Shown here: positions 1 through 13,756 of the stretch, in pieces
Layout: each line of letters begins with the position of its first letter
Position numbering within the stretch: the stretch's first letter is position 1
Assembly (NCBI GenBank): GCA_943735955.1
Contig: OX030966.1
Location: forward strand, 4,268,976-4,332,975
Direction of reading: 5' to 3'
Length of the DNA stretch: 64,000 bases
Origin: Piscicola geometra
Lineage: Eukaryota; Annelida; Clitellata; Hirudinida; Piscicolidae
Notes under the pieces: generated by a model
Database searches by the model: none
What the model saw: only the letters and a program-made list of their open reading frames with translations
Told to the model about the DNA's origin: nothing
Made by a program: the position numbers and the translations under genes

Positions 1-750
1 TTAAATAAAAATCATCATCGTCACCATGAGCATCAACAAGACCAGATTCTGTGTGGACACAACGGACACAATGTCGAATTCAATTCTGTGCTTCCCAATA
101 GACGTCCATTTCAGCGCATATGCAGCCTTTGAACCGAACAATGAATTCGTTCCAATATGTTCCAATGTTCTCATTTTCACGCGGGTTCAGCTTAGCTGCA
201 AACAACAACAACTTCTGCATCGAGATTGGCTCACTTGGACTTTGCCAAGGCAATACTGGGCCTTAAAACAACGGTAACTGAGTCGAATATGTTGAATAAA
301 TAAAAAAACGGTAACTTAGTTGAATATGTTAATAAATAAATAGTCGAATCAGATCAGATCACATTTTCACAAAGACGAAGCAAAAGTGGAAAAATGAATT
401 TTCGTAAAAAAATTAAAAGCTTAAGCTATCTGGATTTGAAAACTTAAATATTCTTCAAGTCTACGCGAAAGCTCTTTCGACAGAGGTTTACTTTTAGTTA
501 TAATGATGACGATGACGACATCAGCCCTACTTATAAATTTAATTTTACAAAGTTATTAAAATCAAATGGAAACGAAATGATATCTTTATTGAGTAGATAA
601 CTAACGTGAGTCAAAAAACTCGAGATCATCATCAAGACCTCGATAAAAATCTCATGATTCTGATTGAGCTTTACAAACTACTCACAATCACTTTATTTAA
701 CAATCTTGACATTTTAACTTTTCAATATTAATCACCGCATCAATAGACTA

Positions 751-1050
751 CAGGGCGACGGGTAGGCCTAAGGGTTAAAACAGCTGGCGTTGTCGCTCTA
801 GCATGGCTTCGATTCCTTCCATCGGCGCCGGACACATGGATTAACCTTGTCGACACACCCTCCGTTAACTGTCGACCCAGTGGCAAAGGTGAAAAAAATG
901 ACTTGCAAATGACCCCACCAGCTCACCGCATAGCAGTGAGGAATCCGGATTGCGTGCCAAAAGACCCCTAAAAGCTAAGAGGCAAACGCTAAACAATAAT
1001 GGACTATTGCTTATCGGTTCTATGTGGAAAAACGATGAAACCAAAAGCAA
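751..1050 (+). mobile_element. tRNA-derived SINE-like element
   Basis: Starting near 751 the sequence resembles the head of a tRNA-derived SINE. An A-box-like segment (TAGGCCTAAGGGTT, near 766) is followed about 45 bp later by a good RNA polymerase III B box (GGCTTCGATTCC, near 805). Unlike the surrounding AT-rich DNA, the following 200 bp is GC-balanced and has no open frame, as expected for a SINE body. The 3' boundary is not clear, and no target-site duplication was identified. It could instead be a decayed tRNA pseudogene with unrelated flank. Confidence 0.45.
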
Positions 1051-1706
1051 ACTTACTTTTTGATCGATAAAACGAGTATTTGATTATGTAGATAAAAAAT
1101 GAAACATTCATGTTGAAATAAATGTTTTATTTTTACATGAATAAAATGTTATTTGATTATAAAAATGCTGTTAATTGTGACAATTCTTGAGAAATAACAG
1201 AATTGCGTACGGTCTATATGCAGATAGATGTGGGTTTAAAACACAAAATGCTAATGTTGAAAAATCATGAATATCAATGGTGACTGACGACGTCTTTTTC
1301 AAGATTTTACGACAATCTCTTTAAAAGTCGAAGCATGAATGAGATATTCATTGAGTATCCTACACTGAAAAATAGGGGCAGAATTTGATACGCAATAAAA
1401 TTATTAAAAATATTATTTTAAAATTCATCAAGAAGTGCATTTTTGGAAAGTAAAAAAAGTAGCGTAGCTTAAGAACCCGTTAAGGTATTTAAGAAACTGA
1501 AAATGAGTAGCTTTTGAAATAAAACAAATCTGAAATGATTTAAAATATGTAAATTAAATTCTTGATTTCATTCATTTACGGGAAAAGCCTTTTGAAGAAT
1601 CAATTTTGTTGCTGAACACTAATACCAGGTTCATAAAGCTCAATGTTATGTCGACTGAAGTTTTTCTCAATTCAGGTTTTATAAATAAACTACTTGCAAA
1701 AATAAA

Positions 1707-1968
<262 letters not shown>

Positions 1969-4013
1969 TAGTAATAATAACAATAATACTACCACTTGCA
2001 GCAAAGTTTGCACAAGCACCCATTCTTATAATTTAGAGAAAAATATTCTCAATAGCACTACAAATAGACTCAAGCAGCCACAAGTTCACACAGTGCTGGA
2101 AAAAGTATTATTATTATTATTATTATTAGTACTATTGCTACTAAAAAATGTTAAACCCCCATGTATAAGCCGCACCAGCACCGAAAAAGAGATAAAAAAA
2201 GATTTTTTAAAACGAAAGCTGGCAAGTTAGATATGAAATTTTAGAAATTTTCTAAATGGAAAATCTATTAATACGTTCCATTTAGAAGCATTTAAAAGTA
2301 AAAACCTAAATTTTAAAAAAGTGGCTCATACAGTAGCAGTAGTAGTAGAAGCAACAAAAATGTTAATAAGAATATTTTATTATTTAATTTTTTAAACCAT
2401 CATTATATGATTCATAGCATTAAGGCTACAAGCAAATGGATGTTGGTTGCTGAAACTAGTTTTAGTAACTATGATGTTAAAAGGCATATAAAAATACGAT
2501 AAGAACAATTAATAAAGATGTGGATGTAGCTTCATCCTTATCATTAACAACATTGATATAGACGCCATAAGAACTTGAAGTTTTTATAATTGATCAGATG
2601 AAGAGACGTCATTTGACCTGTCTTTTGACACCAGACCAATTTGTAAATGTGGAAGATATCATCTTATATCATCTTATGATATGAGGATGGCAATGATGAT
2701 GATCTTATGATATGATGACAATTATCTTGATATAGGCCCTTAATACCACTTGTGGATGGGACCAAGTGCTTCAAGAACTATTATCAAAGATTGAAGAACA
2801 AAATTGAAAAAATTAGAGCAGTAATAGGTTCTAACAGGTTTACTTGTTAATAGGATAAAAAAAATTATTTACAAAATTATATAAGTGTATAAGTAAAAAA
2901 CAATGATTTTTGAAGTAATAAAGATTAGCATGGAGCAGTCAAAGAAGATGATTATGTGAAGAAACAAAAACTACTTAACTGATCAATCAAAAAAAAATTA
3001 TGCAAAGAACCAAGAACCGCTTAACTAATCAATTAAAAATAAATGAGTACATTCCTACTTTTGCCACTGGTAGCTTCCTCTTTAGTGATCTTGATGGAGT
3101 AGTTTATTTGGTCTCGCAGTCTTTGACTGCAGGCGTCTGTTGAAAATGGAGCCGGCTTCACTCCCCACTTTTTGAATGAAAAATCAGTAATTTAAAGTCA
3201 AATATTTACAATAATGTCTCAATTCATTAATTCTAAATCTCAACAAAACGGTTTTAATGAAAAAAGTGAAACTTAGTTATATAAATAACTTAAATGTGAG
3301 AAAAACACGATATTATTTCATCATTTTACAGTAGAGTAAAGTTCAGCTTGAAAGGAGAGAATAGAAAAACCTCGCTAGAATCTGTGCAGTTATTTGGAGA
3401 TAAACTGGGACTTTTTGTTAATGACATGCTTCTTTATTTTAAACTATTTATTTTTAACTAGTAAAATTTTAATTTCCAGAGGCTTATGGTTCCAAACATA
3501 TAGTTGGTGTTGAATTTGAAATGGAATTATAGATAGAAAAAGACGTTTTTAGATATATAAGTTTCTAAATTTGCAGAACATTTTTATAGATTTTTTTTAG
3601 ATTTTAAAATTATATAAAGTCCTTTTAATCAATTATAAAGAAGCTCATAACAAGCCGACCCATTTAATGTCTGATGTGACTATATGTACTAAATGTTAAT
3701 TTAAGTTATAATACAATTGGACAAAAAATTATTTAATGAATTAAATATGTGATCAGAGTTTTTAACAATACTTTAAATCAAAGTTTCACATTTAAATTAT
3801 TAAATCTAGTTATCAAATTATTTACATTTACTTGTTAAATTTTCAATTTTATCAATAAATATTAATATTATTTTGTATTTGATTCACTAAATATAATTTT
3901 AAATTAAATTAAATTTTAAATTATCTAGGTAAACAAGTTACTTTCCCGCACTTATCAAAGTTATTAGCAAGATTTGTTTCCTTAAACCGAATTGAAGCTC
4001 TCAATCAACTGTG

Positions 4014-4676
4014 ATGGATGCTGACAAAGGTACAAAATGATCCTATATTCTAATATAAAAATATATATATATATCATAAATATTTTAAAACGTCAAACAC
4101 AAATAGTAAGACACAAACACACACACACATACACACACACACAGACACTCCAGCTGACGCTTCGTTGGCTCAGAGGAGGGGGAGGAGGGAGAAGGTGGAC
4201 AAGGGGGGCAAGATGAGTGCTCTACAAAAACTCAAGATGGCCAGGGAGACCGGGTGCAAGAACCAGCCGCAGGTGATTGCCAGAATAGCAGATGGGAAAA
4301 ATTTATAAATTCACTTATAAAAATAATTTTAAAAAATTTATTTTAATCCATTTAAATTTATTAAAACTCCCACTTAATAATTAAAAAAATGTATTCCAAT
4401 CCAATTTACCCATCCATCCTCCAAACCTTCCACCCATCACTTCTCAGGCAGACGAGTCGAACGTGTATGACGAAGTGGATGAGACGGAGTACTCGAAGAT
4501 CGTGCAGGATCGACAGAACGACGACTGGATCGTCGATGGTTGGCATGGGGTGTTAGTAGCATTTGGCATGATGAGGAGGAGGGGGCGGGGAAACGTGAAA
4601 GGATGTGTGAGTACTGCTGCTCTGCCACTACTGATACTACTACTTCTACTACTACTACTACTACTACTACTACTAT

Positions 4677-4773
<97 letters not shown>

Positions 4774-7700
4774 GCTTCCTGACAGATGGCACTGGCTATG
4801 TGGAGGATGGCAGGGAAATCTTTGATGATGATCTCTATGCTGATGAGACAAGTCTCCACATCATATTCATCATCATTATCATCGTCATCATCATCATCAT
4901 TAGCATCATCATAGCCTTTCTTCATACATTCCCATCACTTTCACTCAAATCATCATCATCATCATCATCACAACCACACCTCTCCAGAACCGAGCAAGGC
5001 AAAAAAGCCAAAGCACTCCACAAGCAAGTCTAACTTCAAACCACAATCTGCAACACTCAACAGCAACAACCACAACAAAAGCAACAACATCAAGGCACTG
5101 TTTGCAGCAGTATCAAACAGTCACAAGGGAAGCAAGAGCAAGAACAAGATGACTGAGGTGAGTCGTCATTTGTTTGGAGGATAATCTCTATAATATAAAT
5201 AATAATCATCATCATCACCACTACCACCACCATCATTATCGTCATCATCAACATTACCATCATCATCATTATCACCACCATCAACATCACCACCGTATTA
5301 ATCATTACTATCACCATCTTCATCGTAATCATCATCATCATCACTATCCCCATCATCATCATCATCATCACTATCCCCATCATCATAATCATCATTATCA
5401 AGAAATCAGGCAACCTTGATGGTGATGATCTACTGGACAGTCTGGTGCAAGAGCTTGGTGGTGCTGATGATGATGTGGGTGATAATGATGATGATGATGT
5501 TGTTCTACCCACGCCTATGAGGGTGAAGAAGACAGCGATGATGAAGAAGAAGAGGAGGAGAGAGGATGATGATGATGATCATTTAAAAAAAGGTGGTGGT
5601 AATAGTAATAGTCATAGTATTAGCAGTAATAAGACTCAATTAAGTAGTGGTAAATCTGATAATAGTTACAGTGTTTCTAAAGGTAGTGGTGGTGGTGTTA
5701 ATAGTAGTAGTAATGGTGGTGTTAGTAGAAGTAATAGTAATGGTGGTGGAAGTGGTGGGGGTGGTGGTGGAAAAGGTACTGGGATTCAAGACGTGGCCAA
5801 AGGAAGAAATTTGAATATTCATGACGTCAGAGAAATTAAAATTGGTAATGGTGAGAGTAAACATGATAATGATGATGATGATGATGTTGACGATGATTCC
5901 CATAAAGATATAACTAAAAGTACAATTAACTATAAAGATTCTATTAAAAATGGGAATAACAATAAAAATAATAATGGAAATGATGATGATGATGATGATG
6001 ATGATCACATGGTAAGTAATGATGTAGACTTTGATGATGATGATGATGATGAGGTCATGAATGCCAGTGTTCTTGACATGCTGCCAACCATAGAGGAGGG
6101 TGATGATAATGATGTCGATCTAGAAGGTGGTGGTGGTAATGATGTTGATGCTGATGATAGTGATGCTTTCAAATTCTACTGGCTGGATGCATATGAAGAT
6201 CATTTCAAACAGCCTGGTTATCATTATTATTAGTTTTTTTTTGTTTTCTTTTTAAACTTTATTTTTTTATATAGAATTAAATTACCCTCTATCAATTAAT
6301 CATCATCATCATCCTCATCACTAACATCATCATAATCATCATCACCTCCACAGGTACTGTCTTTCTCTTTGGAAAGACATGGAAGGAGGATGTGAAGAAG
6401 TGGGTTAATAATAAGAATAAAAATAATTAATATTTTTGAATAAAATAATATTTATAATATATACCTGAATGATTGATTAAATAATTTGATTTAAAAAATA
6501 TTAAATAGAAACAATGATATATTAGTAAATACTTGTTTACTCACTACACAACAACAACAACAACAACAACAAGGCATGTTAGTTGTTGTGTTGTGGTGAG
6601 GAATGTGTGGAGAAAGGTTTACTTGCTTCCCAGGACTAAGGTTGTTGTTGTGTTGTCTTTGTGGTTGTGTTGTCTTTTAGTTGTTGTTGTTGTTGTTGTT
6701 GTAGTGTTGTTGATGTGTTGTCTTTTAGTTGTGGTTGTTGTTGTGTAGTGTTTTTGTTGTGTTGTCTTTTAGTTGTGGTTGCTGTTGTGTAGTGTTGTTG
6801 ATATGTTGTCTTTTAGTTGTGGTTGTTGTTGTTGTGTAGTGTTTTTGTTGTGTTGTCTTTTAGTTGTGGTTGTTGGTGTTGTGTAGTGTTTTTGTTGTGT
6901 TGTCTTTTAGTTGTGGTTGTTGTTGTGGAGTGGTTTTGATGTGTTGTTTTTAGTTGTGGTTGTTGTTGTGTAATGTTTTTGTTGTGTTGTCTTTTAGTTG
7001 TGGTTGATGTTTTGTAGTGTTGTTGATGTGTTGTCGTTGTGGTTTTTAAGTAGTTTTGTGGTTATCACTGACTAAGTTGAAAAAAAATTCTATTTACCAC
7101 AATTCATCCTCATTCCACGTTTCCAATCCCCAATTGACCCACCCACTTGAACCCTCTCAAACCCTCTGAACCAACCCCTCCCCCCCCCCCACCCATTCAA
7201 CCCACCCCCACCCACTCAAACCACCCCACTCACTCAACCCTCACCCACCCACCCCCCCACAGAGGGTGGTGGAGGGCAGGGAGGCAGAGGTGACTTTTCT
7301 TGACGTTTACAACGAGTTCAGCAAGGTGGCCCAGCAGTTCAACATACAGAAGTTCAAGTCGAAGGTGGGTCTCAAACGAGGAATTAGGCGTGGGGGGGGG
7401 GGGGGTGGAGGTGCTTGCTTTGAGGGGGGTAGTGCTGAGTCAGAAGAGAAGAGAATAATTTGGCGGGAAATAATTTGAAAGAAAGTTTCTAGGTTTGGTG
7501 TATGGAGAGGGTGTTGTTGATGTAGCGATGGTAGGGGACTATTACCACCACCAATACAACTGTCACCACAATAACCCCACCATCACCACCAACCCCCCCC
7601 CCCCCCCCCCCCCACCAAAACCACCCTCCCCCCACCAAAACCACCCCCCCCCCCCCACCAAAACCACCCCCCCCCACCAAACCACCCCTCCTCCCACCAA

Positions 7701-10700
7701 ACCCCCCCCCCCACCCACCAACAGAAGGCCACGAAGTTGTACGCCTTTGAGAGAGCAGGTGTGCCCATGCAGAGTGAGTATCTGGAAGTGCACTACCCTG
7801 TTCGTTGTGTGGTTGGGTGGGGAGGATGGGGTGGTGGTTGGTTGGTTGGTTGGGTGGGATGGGGTGGGTGGTTGGTTGGGGTGTCTGGGTGGTTGAGCGG
7901 GATGGGGTGGGTGAGGATGTGGTTGTCTGGTTGGGTAGATAGGGTGTGTACCTGGGTGTGTACACTCCGAGTAGGGTTTTCACTCACAACCATCAAACCC
8001 ACCACCAAACCACAGGCAGACCAACCCAGACTTCCGGCAGACCTGCAGGGCGAGACCTTTTCTTGCATCTTCGGCTCGACCACCACCTCCCTGGAGTCGC
8101 TGCTGATTGGTCGAGCTCTGAAGGGACCCTCGTGGTTGGCTGTCAGAAACCATGGTGGGTTGGTTGGGTGGGTGGGTAGGAGGGTGTAATTGCTGATGGT
8201 GGTGATTATGATGGTGACGGTGGTAGTTATGATGATGATGATGATGATGGCTTTTTTTTACTTTATTTATTCATCTGCAGTTGTCAACTCTCCACCAATC
8301 TCCTGGTGCTCTGTTGAGGTAATATTATCATAACCCTCACCATCATTATCATCTCTATCATCATCATCAGCAGCATCACGATCATTACCAAGACCACCAC
8401 GACCACAGATCAGCATCGAGAACATGAAGGATATACAAGTGATGCCAAAGCAACCACCACCCCCCTCACTAGTCGTCATGGCAATCTCCCTCATCACCTA
8501 CAACAACCCCCTAGACCACAAGAACGAGGTTTGGGAGGGTTGGGGTTGGTTTGGGGGGGGGGGGGGGGTGAGGGAGTTTGGAGGTAGGGTTTGGTTTAAT
8601 GGGATGTGTTGTGGTCTGGTGTGATGGGATTGGGTATCGTAAACTGAAGATTAATCACTTCAGTCAACATCATCATCATCATCACCATTCATACATCATC
8701 ATCAACACTACATCATCATCATCATCATCACATACATCACAATCATCATCAGCTCCTGGGCTTGTGTTTGTTGGTGAACAACAAATTCTCGTTCGACAAG
8801 AAAAACAACAAGAACTCCTTCCAAGAACACTTCAGTGGTGAGTGATGATGATGATGAAGATGGTGATGATGATGATGATGAAGATGATGATGGTGATGAT
8901 GATGAGAATGAGGAGGATGACCAATCTACTACTACTATCACAACCACTCTTATCATCATCATCACCACCACAGCCATCTGCAGACTCCACAACTGCGTCT
9001 TCCCATTTGACTTGAAACAAAAGCTCAATGAAAAGGTGTGGTGCTGATAATCATCTTGTTCAACACTATCATCATCATCATCACCACCATCATCATCATC
9101 GCCACAACCAGATGAAGGGCATGCAGGTGGAGATGGTAGCCAATGAGAAGGGACTATTGAACCTTCTGATTGGACGCATCCACAAGATCGACCCTGACGT
9201 CATCATGGTGATGATAATGATGGGGCTGATAATGATGATGATGATGATGGTGATGGTGGTGGTGTTTGTGATGTAGAGGATAGTGATGATGATGATGATG
9301 AACTCCATCCACCATGCAGGGTCATGACGTGACCTCATTCGATCTTGACCTCCTTCTGCATCGATTATATATTCATAAGATACCGAACTGGTCCAGGATT
9401 GGTCGACTCAACCGCAAGCAACAAGCCTATAAGGTTGATTTTAGGCATTGGTACCTACTTAAAATTCATGATCTATTACCCAATGACGTTGAGTTAGAAT
9501 CGTTGCATATTTAATTAACTCATGTTTATTCATCGTCCAGGTGGGAGATGCTAGTGGCAGATCTTTGATGGGATCGTGTGCTGGAAGGTTTGTGTGTTTT
9601 TGTGTGTATATGTGCGTGTGTTCATATTTGTATAGGTGCGTGTGTTTATATGTGTATATGTGCGTGTTTTTATATGTGTATCTGTGTGTTTTTATATGTG
9701 TATATGTGCGTGTGTTTATATGTGTATCTTTGTGTGTTTATATGTGTATATGTGCGTGTATTTATATGTGTATCTGTGTGTTTTAGAGTTGGAATTTCCC
9801 CCTTTCTTCATTGCCTTATCTCTCAAACTCCTTCAAGCAACCTGATTACTTTTCTCGTTGTAAGAAATATTATTTCTCATCCAACGAAGCCCACCAAACC
9901 CAATCCATCCAGCCCATCCCACCACACCCAACCCAACCCCATCCCACCACACCAAATCCATCCAGCCCTTCTCACCACACCCAACCCAACCCCATCCCAC
10001 CACACCAAATCCATCCAGCCCATCTCACCACACCCAATCCAACCCCAACCCAACCCCACTCCATACCACAATACCTACTCAAACCTCCCCTCCCCCTCTC
10101 CTCTCACCTCACCCACCAACCCAAACCCCCCACTTCTCCCCTCCCACACGTCCTCCCAAAACAGACTAGTATGCGACATTAAGACCTCCGCCATGGAGTT
10201 GGTGAGGTGTCGTAGTTACGACCTGGATGAGTTGGTGTCGCAGCTGCTGAAGAAGAAGAGACCTGACCGCATTGAGGTGGTCAATGTAGCTGAGCTCTTC
10301 AGGTGGGGGGGGGGAGGGAGGGTTTAGGGAGGGTGGTGGATGTGGGTGAAAGTAGCTTGGGTGGTTTGATAAACATGGAGGGTTGGTTTAACGCTAGGTG
10401 GGTAGTTGAGGGTTGGTAGGGTGGGAGGTGGAGGGGTTGGCCGGGTGGTTGAGGGTGGTTCGATGAATGTGGGGGAAGGGTTAGGGTTGCTGGGGGTGGT
10501 TTAATCAATGTGAAAGGTATCATACTGGTGGTTGGTTGAGGAAGATGGCTGGTAGGTGGTGGGTGGGTGGTGGGGTCATGACATGACCTTATTTGACTCC
10601 ACCCACCCATCTTCTCACCCACCCATCTTCCCACCCACCCATCTTCCCACCCACCCATCTTCCCACCCACCCATTTTCCCACTCACCCACCTACCTACCC

Positions 10701-13162
10701 ATCTCCCCCACCCCCTACCTATTCACCTATCCACCCACCTACCTATTTACCCACTCACCCACCCACTTACCTATTCACCCATCCACCCACCTACCTATTC
10801 ACCCACCCACCCACCCACTTACCTATTCACCCACCCACCCACCTACCTATTCATCCACCCACCAACCTATTCACCCACCCACCCACCTACCTATTCATCC
10901 ACCCACCTACCTATTCACCCACCCACCCACCTACTTACCCACTTCACCCACCCACCTACCTACCCACTCCACCCACCCACCTACCTACCCACTTCACTCA
11001 CCCACATACCTATTCACCCACCCACCCACCTACCTATTCACCCACCCACCCACCTACCTATTCACCCACTCACCCACCTACCTACCCACTCCACCCACCC
11101 ACCTACCTACCCACTTCACCCACCCACATACCTATTCACCCACCCACCCACCTACCTATTCACCCACCCACCCACCTACCTATTCACCCACCCACCCACC
11201 TACCTATTCACCCACCCACCCACCTACCTATTCACCCACTCACCCACCTATTCACCCACTCACCCACCCACCCACATACCTATTCACCCACCCACCCACC
11301 TACCTACCCACTCCACCCACCCACCTACCTACCCACTCCACCCACCCACCTACCTACCCACTTCACCCACCCACATACCTATTCACCCACCCACCCACCT
11401 ACCTATTCACCCACTCACCCACCTATTCACCCACTCACCCACCTATTCACCCACTCACCCACCTATTCACCCACTCACCCACCCACCCACCTACTCACCC
11501 ACCCACCCACCTACTCACCCACCCACCCACCTACCTACCCACTCCAACCACCCACCTACCTACCCACTCCACCTACCCACCTACCTACCCACTCCACCCA
11601 CCCACCTACCTACCCACTCCACCCACCCACCTACCTACCCACTCCACCCACCCACCTACCTACCCACTTCACCCACCCACCTACCTACCCACTCCACCCA
11701 CCCACCTACCTACCCACTCCACCCACCCACCTACCTACCCACTCCACCCACCCACCTACCTACCCACTTCACCCACCCACATACCTATTCACCCACCCAC
11801 CCACATACCTATTCACCCACCCACCCACCTACCTATTCACCCACTCACCCACCGACCACAGCTCCTCCAAGACACTAGCGCAACTGATCCACAACTGCAT
11901 CAGCGACACCACGCTCATCAGTCAGATCTCCACCGAGCTGTCCATCCTGCCACTCGCCCTTCAAATCACCACCATCTGTGGGAGCCTCATGGTGGGTGGG
12001 TGGATGGGGTACGGGGTGGTTGATGGGGGGTGGGGTAGGGGGTGGTTGATGAGGGGGGAGGGGTAGAAGGTTGTTTGTGGTTATGGGTTGTGGTGGGTGG
12101 TTGGGGCTTTGTGGTTTTGGTGATTGGGAAGGAGGGCTGTTTGGGGATTGGCAGGGAGTGTGTTGGGATGGGATGGGGTGCTCTGTGGTGATGGTGCAGG
12201 GTGTCTGTGATTATGGTTTTTAGGGAAGATCGTTGTGAGAGTTGTTTTAAGGTTTTTTGGTCTGTGGTCGTTGTACTAGCAGTAGAAGTGAAAGTATTAG
12301 TAATAGTTGTGTTAGTAATGACATTATTCTTCCTACCAACCAACCAATCAAATCTCTCCTCCACCAACTAAACAATCACCTCCCACCCACCACCAACCAA
12401 TCACATCTCTCCACCAACCACCACCGGCCAATCACATCTCTCCACCAACCACCACCGGCCAATCACAGTCGAGGACACTGGTGGGGGGCAGGTCTGAACG
12501 CAATGAGTACTTGCTATTGCACGCCTTCGACGAGAAGAACTTCATCGTGCCCGATAAGATATTCAGCAAGGTTGGTGGGTGGGTGGATGGGGGGTGGGTG
12601 GGTGAGTGGATGAGTTGGATGGTGGGTTGGTGGGTGGGTTGGTGAGTGGGTTGGTGGGTGGGTGGGGGTTGGATGCTTTTTAGGGTGGAGGGAGATGGTG
12701 GGTGGATGAGTGAGTGGGTGGTTGGTGGAGGGAGATGGTGGGTGAGGGGGATGGTGGGTGGAGGGAGATGGTTTGTTGGCAGGTCGTGATGCTGAGGGTA
12801 TCTTGGCATTGTTTTTGTTAAACTATTATTTTCATTAGCCTACCATCATTATCATCTTCACCATTCCGACCACCACCATCATCATCACCACCACAGAGGG
12901 GGCAGGAGGTGGAGAAGAAGAAGGCCGATTATGCTGGAGGTCTGGTGCTCGAACCAAAGAAGGGTGCGTTCATATACTTCTGATTTTATCATTTATAAAA
13001 TTTAAATAATATTTAAAATATTTTTTTAAATTTTCATTACTTTTTCCATGCTCAAATTCTATACTCGATATCACTTTTCTTTTACCCACACAACCTTTCA
13101 TTATTTTACTTACTACTATCACATCCTCGGACCACACAAACGCACGCATACACACACACACG

Positions 13163-13246
<84 letters not shown>

Positions 13247-13720
13247 AACACACACACACAAACACACACACACACACACGCATACACACACACAGGCTTC
13301 TACGACCAGTTCATACTCCTCCTCGATTTCAACAGCCTCTACCCGTCCATCATTCAAGAATTCAACATCTGTTTCACCACCGTAGACTTTGCCAACCAGC
13401 CTCCTGATGATGATTCTGAACAAAATAAGAATAATAACAAAGACGGTGATAACAACAACAACAACAACAACAATAAAAATAATATAAATTCCGAAACGCA
13501 AAAACCCACCACTACCGCCAAATCCTCAAAACACTCCACCACCGACCCACTGAACGCACCCCTAGACTATGATGAGTCATGGCTGCCGGAGAGTGGCTTG
13601 CCAGCTGGCATATTGCCAACTGAGATTCGGAAATTGGTGGAGAGTCGACGCAATGTGAGGGCGTTGATGAAGGGCGTGTCTACGACGTCTGATTTGTATG
13701 CGCAGGTGTGTGCGTTTGTG

Positions 13721-13756
<36 letters not shown>

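Noticed and set aside
6533..6748. Open frame continuing past POLA1 exon 8 into poly-Val/Leu
   Set aside because: The conserved block [10 protein letters not shown] to LLPRTK ends at the GT donor at 6641; the rest is intronic TTG repeat.
7489..8189. Gly/Trp/Val-rich and Pro-rich open frames around POLA1 exons 10-11
   Set aside because: They run through poly-G/poly-C and GGTTGG/CCACC intron repeats; the real exons 7725-7799 and 8016-8154 were set by conserved sequence and splice sites.
10556..12023. Two overlapping plus-strand open frames of 440 and 476 codons rich in His, Pro, Thr
   Set aside because: Both read through the CCCACC minisatellite of POLA1 intron 19 in different frames; a strand without stops explains them.
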